DNA of 64,000 bases from Sandaracinus sp. (GTDB lineage: Bacteria > Myxococcota_A > Polyangia > Polyangiales > Houyiibacteriaceae). Position 1 is the stretch's first letter; every line of letters starts with the position of its first letter. The stretch is from contig JACKEH010000008.1 of NCBI GenBank assembly GCA_020633125.1, positions 76,061-140,060 of the forward strand, read 5' to 3'. Positions 33,571 through 43,690 of this stretch are shown here, one piece after another. A program made the position numbers and the translations under genes. Below the pieces are notes generated by a model that did no database searches, was not told the DNA's origin, and was given only the letters and a program-made list of their open reading frames with translations.

Positions 33571-34207
33571 CGAGTTCGGCGACGCGGCGCCCGAGCCGAA
33601 GCGCCGCGATTGGCACGTCAAAGGCGCCGCGATCAAAGCGAGCCTCGAGTACCTGCAAGCCGCGTACGGCGCGGAGGGTCTAGAAGGTGCTGCGCGAGTG
33701 TCCGGCGCAGGTTCAGGCGGCGCTCGGCAGCGCGGTATTGCTCTCGAGCTGGTACGAGGGCGACGTCATGGTCGAGCTGACGGAGGTCGCGCAGCGTCTC
33801 TTCGGCGCGACGACCGCACGCATTTGGCCATCCGCATCGGCGCCGCGAGCGCGGACTTCGCGTTCGGCGACGGCGGCCCGTACGAGGTCTTCCGCCGCCA
33901 AGGGATTCGCGAGGGCGTGCGACCGCTCTTGCTCGCGTCGGCCGAGATCTACCGCCTCTACTACGACGTCGGCAGCTGGTCGGTCGAAGAGGTCACCGAC
34001 ACCGCGAGCGTGATCCGGATCACCGAGGGCGCCGTGTTCCCGCAGGCCATCGCGGATCGCATCCAGGGCTACCTCAAGCGCACGCTGGAGCTCATCGGCT
34101 GCGAGGACGTCGTGGTCACCACGCTCGTCGACGGAGACGACCTGCTCTACTCGTCGCGTTGGCGGGATCCGGTCGGCGGCTCCGGCGAATCTCGCGCCCG
34201 CCGATGA
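33571..34207 (+). pseudogene. HNOB/V4R-like domain protein, frameshifted
   Basis: Reassembled across two frame changes, the protein reads RDWHVKGAAIKASLEYLQ, then VLLSSWYEGDVMVELTEVAQ, then HLAIRIGAASADFAFGDGG, and ends LYYDVGSWSVEEV and GDDLLYSSRW. The order V-K-G, S-S-W-Y, E-x-G, L-Y-Y-D-x-G matches an uncharacterised myxobacterial family of about 185 residues with a heme-NO-binding/4-vinyl-reductase-like layout. A link to DUF2378/TIGR02265 is uncertain. The frame changes are near 33685 and 33825. No start codon is evident, so it may be the C-terminal domain of the kinase. Confidence 0.5.
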
Positions 34208-34305
34208 TGACGCCGTCCAGCGGGTTCACGCGCAAGAGCTGAGCAGGCTGTCGCGCGCGGGCCGTTCGCCGTCTCGAGCCAAGCGCGTTCGTCAGCTCGT
34301 CGCGC

Positions 34306-35634
34306 TCAGCGCAGGCCGTGGCGACGCAGGATGCGATGCAGGTACGGACGCGCCAGCCCCGCCGCGCGGCTGCCGCGGAGACGTTGCCGTCGTGAAGCTC
34401 GAGCAGCGCTGCCGCGTAGTCGCGCTCGAAACGCGCGAGCGCGTCGGTTCGGGCGTCGGCGTAGGAAGCCGCGCGTCGACCCGCGCGGAATCGGCCGAGG
34501 GCGCCTCGGCCTGCGCGAAGGGCTGCACGTCGCCGAGCACCACGCAGCGCTCGAGGTAGTGCGAAGCTCGCGCACGTTCCCGGGCCAGCGGCTCCGGCTC
34601 AGCGCCGCGAGCAGCTCGGGCGTGAGCACCGTCGCGAGCTCCACGTCGCCGAGGCCCATGCGCCGCAACAACACGTCCGCGAGCATCGGAAGGTCTTCGA
34701 GGCGCTCCCGCAGCGGCGGGATTCGCGCGTGCACGACGGCGAGGCGGTAGAAGAGGTCCTCGCGAAAACGCCCTGCCGTGACCTCTTCGCGAAGGTCGCG
34801 GTGCGTCGCGGCGACCAGACGCACGTCCACGCCGATCGTACGCGTGCTGCCGAGGCGTCGAACCTCGCGTTGCTCGAGCACCCGCACAGCGCGGGCTGCA
34901 TGTCGGGCCGAAGCTCCCGAGCTCGTCGAGGAAGAGCGTGCCGCCGTGCGCTTCTTCGAAGAGCCCGGACTTGCTCTTGTTCGCGCCGGTGAACGCGCCG
35001 CGCTCGTAGCCGAAGAGCTCGGCTTCGAGCAGGTTCGGAGGCAAGGCGCTGCAGTCGAGCACCACGAAGGGCCTTCGCGTCGAAGGCTCGCGTCGTGAAT
35101 CGACTGCGCGGCTTCTTCCTTGCCGGTGCCGGTCTCGCCTTCGAGCAGGATGGTCGAGTCGGTCGGCGCGGCGAGCTCGAGGACGGCGAAGAGGCACGCA
35201 TCGAAGGCGACGCGCCGTAGAGGAGCCGAACCCTTCGCTCTCGCTCAACGGGATGCGGTTCTTGCCGCCGAGCAGCTCGAAACGCAGCAGCGTCTTGCCG
35301 ACGCGCAAGGTCGCGCCGTGCTCCACCCACGCGGAGTCGACGCGCACGCCGTCCACGAGCGTGCCGTTGCGGCTCCGAGATCGCGCACTTGCACGCCGCG
35401 CGAGTGCACCCGCAGCTCGCAGTGGAAACGCGACACGCGCGCGTCCTCGAGGCGCACGTCGTTGCCGGGGTGCACGCCGACGCCGATGCGTTCGCCGGTC
35501 GACTCGAAGCGTGTCCCCGCGTCGGGTCCGCTGGCGACCACGAGCGCGAAACGTGGCACGTCGAAGGTACCAGGCGTCGCGACGAAGGTGTCTTCGCGCG
35601 TCTTGAAGTCGGGGTCGTTCCAGCTCGAGCTCAA
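34306..35634 (-). pseudogene. FHA-sigma54 activator, multiply frameshifted
   Basis: The N-terminal FHA domain starts at the ATG at 35634: DAGTRFESTGERIGVGVHPG, SRFHCELRVHSRG. In other frames it continues with NGTLVDGVRVDSAWVEHGAT. The AAA+ sigma-54 domain then shows ELFGYERGAFTGANKSKSG (GAFTGA), GTLFLDELG (Walker B), GVDVRLVAATHRDL, FREDLFYRL and SRWPGNVREL. The last helix-turn-helix (GLARPYLHRILRRHG) ends at 34306. At least four frame changes are needed. It would be a phosphothreonine-sensing enhancer-binding protein, a natural partner for the nearby Ser/Thr kinase. Confidence 0.8.
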
Positions 35635-35725
35635 GGGAGCGCGAGCCTATCACGCACCGGCGTGCATCGGACGCACCGCTCCTTTGCATGCGCGGAGGAC
35701 GTTCACCCCCGCACGGCCGGGGCGG

Positions 35726-36496
35726 CTAGAGCGAGACGAAGAGCTGCGTCAGGAGCGCGTCCGCGAGCAGGATGGTGATCGACACCACCACGACCGCCCG
35801 CGTCGTCGAGCGGCCGACGCCTTCGGTGCCGCCGCGGGTGCTCATGCCGAAGTGGCATCCGAGGATCGAGATGAGAAAGCCGAAGACGGGCGTCTTCGAG
35901 AGGCCGCTGACGTAGTCCTGCATCGTCACGCCGTCGAGCGCGGCGGCGACGAACTGCGGAGGCGAGATGCCGTAGCTGTTCGAGGCGATGAAACACGACG
36001 CCGACAAGCCGAGCAGCAGCGCGATCATCGCGATGAGCGGCATGATGATCACGCTGGCCATCACGCGTGGCACCACCAGCTTTCGAATCGGGTCGGCGCC
36101 GAGCGCGCGAATCGCGTCGATCTGCTCGGTCACGGACATGGAACCGAGCTCGGCCGCCATGCCCGCCGCGATGCGGCTGCCGACGACCAACGACGTCAGC
36201 GCGGGCGCGAGCTCGCGGGCCTCGCTGATCGCGATGACCTTTCCGAGCGCTTCTTTCGCGCCGTACTTCTCCATGAAGAAGCCGAACTGAATCGACATGA
36301 CCATGCCGACGAAGATCGCGGTCGCGCCGGCGATGGCCATGCTGCGCACGCCGAGCTGCTCGACCTGGTAGACGAAGGTGCGGGCCTCGAAGCGTGTCGT
36401 GAAGAGCACGCGGAAGAAGCGCCCTCCGAGCGTCGCCACTTGGCCGATCTGCTCGATCCAGCCACGAAACCCGAGTCGTTCGGAAGTGCCGCTCAT
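35726..36496 (-). CDS. mlaE: MlaE-family ABC permease
   Basis: 256 residues from the ATG at 36496. This is the MlaE/YrbE permease of a lipid-transport ABC system, with several membrane helices (MAIAGATAIFVGMVMSIQFG, VMASVIIMPLIAMIALLLGL). The family signature is present: ELAPALTSLVVGSRIAAGMA followed by ELGSMSVTEQIDAIRALGAD. It would move phospholipids between the membranes. Its ATG overlaps the stop of the upstream lipoprotein gene (ATGA), so the two are coupled. The ATPase (MlaF) and MCE protein (MlaD) are not in the window. The frame is intact although both flanks are frameshifted. Confidence 0.85.
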   Translation of the reverse strand: MSGTSERLGFRGWIEQIGQVATLGGRFFRVLFTTRFEARTFVYQVEQLGVRSMAIAGATAIFVGMVMSIQFGFFMEKYGAKEALGKVIAISEARELAPALTSLVVGSRIAAGMAAELGSMSVTEQIDAIRALGADPIRKLVVPRVMASVIIMPLIAMIALLLGLSASCFIASNSYGISPPQFVAAALDGVTMQDYVSGLSKTPVFGFLISILGCHFGMSTRGGTEGVGRSTTRAVVVVSITILLADALLTQLFVSL

Positions 36497-36984
36497 CGGG
36501 TCTCGAAGCTCTGCAAGACGGTCTCGTAGCTGGCGCGCGCCTGGGCGAAACGTTCGCCAGGCGGAGCGACCAGCGCGAAGTCGTAGACGCAGCCGTTCTT
36601 CTTCACGACGTGCAGCAAGAGCTCTCGGGGCACCCCGTCGAGCTTGGCGACGACGTGCGTTCGGAGCGCCTCGCGACCGTCGACCGGCACCAAGTTCTGC
36701 TCGACGATCTCACGCTCGGTGAATCCGACCAGCAGGTGGTTGGTCAGCGCGACGAGGGGAATGTCGAGGGAAGGATCGCAATCGCCGTTGACCTGCAGCA
36801 CGGCACCGGCGTCGTCGTGGGCCCACGCGAGATCGTTGGTGCGCGCGACGGAGATGGCGCGCCACCCGTCCGGCGGGCGCACGGCGAAGTGGACGGGGCC
36901 GTCACGAAACTCCCCGCCCTCGTAGCGAGCTCCCCCACCACAGGCGAGCATCGAAACGGCCACGAGGCAGAGGGTCCAGCGCAT
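36493..36984 (-). CDS. Lipoprotein coupled to mlaE
   Basis: 163 residues from the ATG at 36984: signal peptide MRWTLCLVAVSMLACGGG, then VHFAVRPPDGWRAI, which is typical of the start of DcrB/PsbP-like beta domains. One intramolecular Cys pair is possible. Its stop overlaps the mlaE start. The arrangement suggests an envelope accessory for the lipid transporter; the specific role is unknown. Confidence 0.7.
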   Translation of the reverse strand: MRWTLCLVAVSMLACGGGARYEGGEFRDGPVHFAVRPPDGWRAISVARTNDLAWAHDDAGAVLQVNGDCDPSLDIPLVALTNHLLVGFTEREIVEQNLVPVDGREALRTHVVAKLDGVPRELLLHVVKKNGCVYDFALVAPPGERFAQARASYETVLQSFETR

Positions 36985-37151
36985 GCGGTCGCGAGGTTAG
37001 CAGCCAGGGCCGCCAATCCAAGCGGCGTCGGACGCGGGTGCGCGAGGCACCGTGTCAGGCCGCCGCCGTCGGGGGCACGAGCCCCGTCGACGGTCCGATC
37101 CATGGCGACAGGGACCGATGGCGCAGAGTATCCTCGTCTCCGTGACGGCCT

Positions 37152-39338
37152 ATGCCCGAGGGGATGCACGTCCTCGACCGTTTGCGGGACGAGGGCCGCC
37201 TCGCCGACGATCAGTACCAATCCGCGATCACCCATGCGCGCACGAGGCGGAGCGCGGCTCGAAGACGCGTTGGTGCAGGTCGGAGCGATCCCGAGCACGA
37301 CCTCCTCACACGCATGGCGAGCTGGTACGGCACGCAGTTCGTCGGAACCGAGCGACTCGCGCGCGCCACCGTCGATCCGCACGCGCTCCAGCTCGTCCCC
37401 AAACGACTGGCCGAGCGGCTTCGCATCTGCCCGGTGCTGTGGAACGCACGCTCGCGAACGTTGGCGGTCGTGGCCATCGACCTGACGCGCGACGACGTCG
37501 CCAAGCAGGTTCAAATGGTCGCGGCGGACCTTCGAAAGGTCACCGTGCTCGTCGCGCGGCCCGCGGCCATCGAGGCGAGCATCCGCAAACACTACGACTG
37601 CGACCCACGCGCCTTCGCCCTCCTGCTTCGAAGCGCTGGCACCCCGAGCCCCGGCTTCGACGGCAACGGCATGGGCGGCGGCGGCTTCGGTGACCTTCCC
37701 GGCTTCGGCGACTCGGATGCCGGCGGTGGTTTCGGCGGTGGTGGTTTCGGCGGCGGTGGTTTCTGGCGGCGGTGGTTTCGGCGGTGCAGGCGATGGCTTC
37801 GGCGGAGCCGGTGGTTTCGGCGGCGGCGGGTTCGACGGCGCCATGGACTTCGGGGGCGGAGGTCTGGACGTCGGCTTCGGGACCTCGGCGCTCCAAAGCC
37901 GGCCCAGCGTCCTCCGTGCCCAAACCGGCGCCGACGCCGTCGATCACGATCGACGCTCCTGACATCGCGGCCGACCTTCGCAAACCTCCCTCGTCGCTCC
38001 CCGCCGTCGCGCCGACCCCTCGTCAGAGCGTGCTTCCGCCTCCCACGCGCGAAGTGCCGACCACCGTCCCGGAGAAGATGTACTTGAGACGCTCGCGGTG
38101 CTCGTCGCGTTGCTCGAAAGCGCGAACGCGGGAGTGCGCGGTCACTGGCGCGGGTGGCGCGCCTTGCCTGGAAGATGGGGAGAACGTGTCGGCCTCGCCC
38201 AAGACGCGCTCTTCGCGCTCACCCTCGCCGCACACGTGCACGACCTCGGCAAAACGGGCAGCTATCACCACGCCGCTGAACGTGGCGCGCCACGAGGGGC
38301 ACCGACACCAGGCGCAGAAGGCCTACCTGACGCCGGTGCGGCTTTCGAAGCGGCCTCGCTCCCGAAAGACACCTTCTCCGCGCTTCGCCATCTCTACGAG
38401 CGCTGGGACGGCAAGGGCTTCCCGGACGAGATGCACGGCAAGGAGATCCTGATGGGGCGCGTATCCTCGCCGTCGTCGAGACCTTCTGACCTGACGAGCC
38501 ACGCGAAGAACTCCCTACTGCCGCCAGCTCACGCCTGCCGAGGCGTGCTCGGTCGTCGAAGGGCTCTCAAGGAGCTCTTCGATCCCACGCTCGCCGCGGT
38601 GCTCAAGCAGGTCGAGTGGCGACGCGCCCGTCAACGCCTCTTGGCCGACCGCCGCACCGTCTTGCTCGTCGATCCTGACCCGAAGAGACCGCGGTGCTCG
38701 ACATGCGCTTCGGCGCGGCGGGCTTCGAGGTCGTCGTCGCCCGAGAGGCCTCGAGGCGATGGCGATGCTCGGCGGCGAGCTCCGTCGACCTCGTCGTGAC
38801 GGAGGTCGATCTGGGCGAGCGCGACGGCTTCACGCTGCCGGAGAAGATGCGCAGCGCCGACCACACGATGCCGGTGGTCTTCCTGACGCGCCGCAGCGAA
38901 GGCGCCAGCGTCGATCGGTGGCTTCGAGCTCGGCGCGGCCGACTACGTGGTCAAGCCCGCCTCCCCTGACGTCGTCGTCGCCAAGGCGCGCCAGATTCTC
39001 TCCTGAGCGCAGGAGCCGACCGCCAGCCGAGGGTCAGCGGATCGCTCACCGAGATGTCACTCCCCGACGTCATCCAGATCCTCTCGAACGGTCGCAAGAC
39101 GGTCGCCTCACGCTTCGCTCCGCAGGCAAGACGGGCGAGATCAGCTTCGGCGACGGCGCGATCTGGGATGCGCGCTTCGGAGGACTCGAAGGCGAGAGCG
39201 CGTTCTACGCCTTGGTCGCGCTCCAGGCCGGTGACTTCCGCCTCGACCCGCGCACGTGCCCAAGGAACGCAAGATTCAGCACTCGACCGAGTCGCTCTTG
39301 CTCGAAGGCATGCGTCGTTTGACGAAGCTGGGCGCTGA
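37152..39338 (+). pseudogene. GspE_N / HD-GYP / REC / DUF4388 protein, frameshifted
   Basis: Pieces in several frames form one multidomain protein. The GspE_N-like domain has LLTRMASWYGTQFVG, LVPKRLAERLRICPVLWN and QVQMVAADLRKVTVLVARP. A Gly/Phe-rich linker (GGGFGGGGFGGGGF) follows. The HD-GYP part is LAAHVHDLGKTGSYH, then HLYERWDGKGFPDEMHGKEI. The receiver part is VVTEVDLGERDGFTLPEKM and AADYVVKPASPDVVV. The C-terminal DUF4388 (PATAN) part is MSLPDVIQILSNGRKTV, ISFGDGAIWDARFGGLEGE and LQAGDFRLDP. At least five frame changes are needed (for example near 37290 and 37760). Expected to sense a signal and degrade cyclic-di-GMP. Confidence 0.7.
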
Positions 39339-39421
39339 GCCTCGCCCGTGGCTTTCGCGGGTGCTCTCGCCTGAGATGCACGGGTGCGAGCGGTGCCGCA
39401 TGCTTGGGTTATCCTTCGACC

Positions 39422-41959
39422 ATGCGCTTCGCCTCCTTCGCGCTTCGTCCTCGCGGGCTGCGGGCTCCGTTGGACTTGTCTCTTCCTGACCCTGCGCGGC
39501 GATGGCGCGGTGAGCTTGGACGGCGGGATGTCGGACGGCGCTTTCGACAGTGCGTTCGACGGCGCGATGCGCGACGGATCCGTCGACGGCTCGATCGACG
39601 CCGAAGTCGACGCCTTCATGGTTCCGGACGCGGGCATGTGCGCCGCCCTCGAGGATTGTCTCGATCGCCCCGAAGCGGCGCAGCGACGACATGCACGCCG
39701 TGGGCGTGCATCGACGGCTTCTGCGTCGAGAACGACTACGACGGCGACGGCGTCGGTCCTGGCTGCGAGAACGAGCTCGACTGCGACGACTTCGACCCCG
39801 CGATTGGATTGACGGCGAGGTCGCGTGCCCGCCCGAGCTCTCGCAACCTGGCGTTCGCGGCGCGTCCGCCTACCGCGTCTGCACGGCCGGCGTCTTGGCT
39901 GACCGCTGCGAGGGCTTCTCGGCGGCCTCGGCGGAGGTCTGCAACGGCGAAGACGACGACTGCGACGGCGTGGTCGACGACGGAGTGCCGAGCGAGACCT
40001 TCGGCGCGGGCCGTTGTGCCACGACCCTCACCTGCGTCGACGGCGCGTGGAACGCGTCGGCCGCGATGCCTGCGCCCACGGAGCTCTGCACCGCCGGCTC
40101 GATCGGTGTCGACGACGACTGCGACGGCGCGATCGACGAGACCTGCGCTGCCCCGACGATTGCGTCTACGTGCGCTTTGGCGCCGCGGCGGAAGGCGCCG
40201 GCACCGCGGCCTCTCCTGTGCCCTCTCTGGCGACCGCGTTCGACCTCGCGACCGAAGCGGGCGTCTCCAACATCTGCTTGTTCGCGGGAAGCGGCATGGC
40301 TGCCGACGCATGCGAGACCCGCACGTATCGAATGCCGACCGTCGAGGTCGGGCGCTCCTTCACCGTGATCGGTGGGCTTCGCGCCGACGCGATGGGCGCG
40401 GTGTCAGCTGCGCGACGGACCGGAGGCCACGCACCTCGTGGCGCTGAACGCGAGCGGCATCGCGATCCCCGCGGGCGTCACGCTCACCTTGCGTGACCTC
40501 GTGGTCGATCACCCCAGCGGGTCCACGACCGTGTTCGCGCTCGACGTCCGCAACGGTGGCGCGCTGGCGATCCACAACGTTCGCGTGCGCGGCTCTGACT
40601 CTGCCGGTGCGGCGAGCGTACGTCGCGGCATTCGCGTCCAAGGAGGCACGCTCGACGCGACGGCGAGCCGCATCGAAGCGGGTCCGGGAACGACGACCTA
40701 CGCGATCGATGCCATCGGCTCGACGGTACGTCTGCTCTCGGGCTGCGGGGCTCCTGCTGTTCTCGTGTGCGGACTTGAACCATGGCGTGGGTGTCGACCT
40801 GAGGCGGCGTCGCGCTGCGCATGTCCGGCGGCCGGTTGCTCGTCGACGGTGTCGCGTTCTGCACCGACCAGGCGTCGGCGGGTCTGCAGGTGGAGAACGC
40901 GGCCGACGCGGTCGTCGTGCGTCGCTCTTCGAGATGGGCCTGCAGCTGCCGAGCGAAGCCGCCGCGGTCGCGATCGACGCCTGCCGCAGCTTCTGGATGC
41001 ACGGCTCGCGGGTGAAGATGTCCGCGTCGAACAACCCGGACGGCTACGACTCGCTTCGTCGGGATCGACGTCGTCAGCTGCCCCGCCCTGCTCACCGAGA
41101 ACGTCGTCGAGGGGCTTCGCACCTTCTTCGCGCCGGAGATCAGCTTCGCGGCGGCGGCGAGCTGCACCGAAGGCGAGTGTGTGTTCTTGGGCAATCAGCT
41201 CACGGGGCGCTCACCGGAGGCGCGAGCTACACCGAAGCGGTCGGTCTGTGGTGCGAGGGGATGCGCGCACCTCGCACGCAACACGATCCTCGGCTCCAGC
41301 GTCCGTACGCCGCGGACCACCGGCCTCGAGCTTCTGGACTCGGATGCGACGACGACGCGAAACCGGGTGCTCGGCGGTTGCGGCGAAATCGTGCTCGGCG
41401 CCTTGGTCACCGGCGGTAACCCCGCCTTCGAGCAACGAGTTCGTCGGGCACAGCTGTTCCTCCAGCAACGCGGGCTTCGTCTCGGCCCTCGCGGTGGAGG
41501 GACGCTCGGGCGCGAGCTTCGCGAGCAACGGCAACAGCTACGCGGCCGGTCCTGTCACCTCCTCTGCGTGCACCGCCTCGGCCCTGTCGCTCAGGAGCTC
41601 GTCGCGTTTCGGCCCTTCGTCAACGACGCGTTCTTCAACAACGGGTGCGCGACGTCCAGGGCGGTGTTGGTGGAAGACCGCGCCCCGGCCGTCTTCCTCG
41701 TTCGCGGGCTTGGTCGGCACCTACTACGAGAGCCCTGGCGACCTCTCGTTCGCGACCTCGACGGCGCTGGAAGGCGCTTACCCGCTCTTCACCCATACCG
41801 TGTTCACCAACGCGCCCGGCCTCGTGGCCCGGCGACCTCGCTCCAGATTCGTGCGAGCTCGCCCTTCGCCGGCGCGGGCACACGGCTCGGCGCACCGCGA
41901 CTCGATTACGGGGACGGTACGTCCGAGGCCCCCGTCGATCGGCGCTTGGGAGCCTTTGA
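39422..41959 (+). pseudogene. Large MopE-type beta-helix lipoprotein, frameshifted
   Basis: It begins at the ATG at 39422 with a lipobox (LVLAGCGL, one frame change inside the signal) and a DGAFDSAFDGAMRDGS linker. It then has MopE motifs (NDYDGDGVGPGCENELDCDD, CNGEDDDCDGVVDDG, VDDDCDGAIDETC). The rest resembles a right-handed beta-helix: VTLTLRDLVVDHPSGSTTVF, VRNGGALAIHNVRVRG, and repeating short strands. It ends near VRPRPPSIGAWEP, the usual last motif of such DUF1565-like proteins. More than six frame changes are required. A large calcium-binding surface lipoprotein is the likely product. Confidence 0.7.
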
Positions 41960-42089
41960 ACCCTTTCGCGACGATCCGAAAGCACGTTTCGGGGAAAACC
42001 CTCACGCGAAGTCGTTTCGGCTTCCGCTTTCGCCGCTTCCGCCGATAATCCACCCGCGGCGCTGGGGAGCGTCGACTGGGAGCGAGACG

Positions 42090-43037
42090 ATGGGGAAACG
42101 ACTGGGGTTGGTCGCGTGTTTGGTGTGCGCTCGCAGCGACGGGCTCACGAGCCGAAGCGCAGTTCGGGCCACAGCCACCACATCAGCTCTTCTACCAGAG
42201 CACCACCGTCGCTCGACTCAACCCGCTGGGCCTCATCTCGTTCTTCCAGATGGGCTACCGGAAGCGGCTCCCACCTGAGCAACTCGGTCTTCGTTCGCGA
42301 CAACTACTTCGGCATCGGCGTGACGGGCTCGGCGAGCCCCGCGTTCGGCCGCGGCGGTCTGCTCGTCGAGCTTCCAGCCGGTTCCCTTCTGTCCGCCTCT
42401 GGGCGAGCTACGAAGCGGTCGGCTACTTCGGCACCTTCGACTTCCTGCCCTCGTTCCAGAACGCCGACGGCGCCAACTGGTCGGACTCGGCGCTGGGTGA
42501 CGCCTCCGACGCGGGCGGAACTACCTGACCACGGGCACGCAGCTGACCGTCAGCGGCACCCTGCAGGCCCGTGTCGGTCCCGCTGTGCTTCGCAGCGTGC
42601 TTCGGGCGACGCGACCGATTACGACCTGCGACGCGACGACGAGGTCTTCTACGACGTCTTCTACGACATCCTGATGGCAACCGCGGGTGGATGACCACGA
42701 ACGATCTCGACGCGTTCTACATCCACCAGGATCGTTGGACGGTCGGCGTGCGCTACACCTGGTCGCGTTCCTACGCCCGACCGGGTCTTCAGCGATCCGA
42801 TGAACCCGGGCAACGACGTGGTCACCCACCGCCTCGGCCCCCGTGCTCGTCTACACGTTCTTCCAGAAGTACAAGGCGCGCTACAACGGCCTGTCGATCC
42901 TCTTCGCGGTGAACTGGTGGCTCAGCACCCGTACCGCACCGGACAGGACGTGAGCCAAGCGTTCCCCTACGTGCTGCTCGGATTCAGCTTCCAGGGCGAC
43001 TTTGCTCGCGCCGCCCAGCCGGGACGACGACGACTGA
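42090..43037 (+). pseudogene. Outer-membrane or surface protein, frameshifted
   Basis: It begins at the ATG at 42090 (MGKRLGLVACLVCA, signal peptide) and continues in changing frames: YFGIGVTGSASPAFGRGGLL, YEAVGYFGTFDFLPSFQNAD, DEVFYDVFYDILMATAGW, DVVTHRLGPVLVYTFFQKY and FPYVLLGFSFQGDFARAAQ. The aromatic, alternating strands suggest a beta-barrel. At least four frame changes are needed. It follows the MopE lipoprotein gene in the same direction, so both may form one surface unit. Confidence 0.6.
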
Positions 43038-43118
43038 CCGGATCGATTGGGATTCGACTCCGATGGCCCTGCTTCGGCGGGGCCGTCTCGTTTGGGCCGC
43101 GGTTCGCGAGCGGTCGCG

Positions 43119-43413
43119 TCAGTCGTGCGGCTTCTTCGCGTCGAACGCCGCCTTCTGCGCCGCGCTCGCTTCGGTCTGATGCTTCGCCTTCCACTCCGCG
43201 TAGGGCATGCCGTAGACGATCTCGCGGGCCTCGGCGTCCTCGAGGGTGACCCCCTGTTCGGCGGCGGCCTCGCGGTACCAACGGAGAGGCAGTTCCGGCA
43301 GAACCCCGCCAGGTTCATCAGGTCGATGTTCTGCACGTCCGTTCGGTCCTGCAGGTGGTCCAAGAGACGGCGGAGGGTGGCCGCTTGATGCGCAAACGAG
43401 TGAGCTCGTCCAT
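43119..43413 (-). pseudogene. DUF1244 protein, frameshifted
   Basis: Reassembled from two frame changes it matches DUF1244 (about 95 residues): MDELTRLRI, then HLQDRTDVQNIDLMNLAGFC and RNCLS, then RWYREAAAEQGVTLEDAEAR and EIVYGMPYAEWKAKHQTEAS. The conserved GFCRNCLSxWY block is present. The family is a small cytoplasmic, possibly metal-binding protein of unknown function. Frame changes fall near 43375 and 43285. It is convergent with the surface-protein gene and preceded by the minisatellite. Confidence 0.8.
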
Positions 43414-43479
43414 GTCAGCGTCATCGAGGACGAACGTCCCCGCGTCAAGCGCCGGCATGCCGGAGCGGTCCTCACCGAA

Positions 43480-43690
43480 GAGCTCCGCGTCACGAGCTCG
43501 GCGTCACGAGCTGGCGTCACGAGCTCGGCGTCAGAGCTCGGCGTCACAGCTCGGCGTCACGAGCTCGGCGTCACGAGCTCGGCGTCACGAGCTCGGCGTC
43601 ACGAGCTCCGCGTCACGAGCTCGGCGTCAGGAGCTCCGCGTCACGAGCTCCGCGTCGCGAGCTCCGCGTCGCGCGCTCCGCGGCGCGAGC
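43480..43690. repeat. 14-bp minisatellite
   Basis: About 15 head-to-tail copies of GAGCTCGGCGTCAC, with GAGCTCCGCGTCAC variants and a few 1-2 bp deletions, becoming more degenerate toward 43690. Each unit contains a SacI-like GAGCTC palindrome. There are no spacers, so it is not a CRISPR. It lies between the M23 gene's stop and the DUF1244 gene's start. Confidence 0.9.

Noticed and set aside
43480..43690. CRISPR array
   Set aside because: The units are contiguous, 14 bp long and lack spacers.
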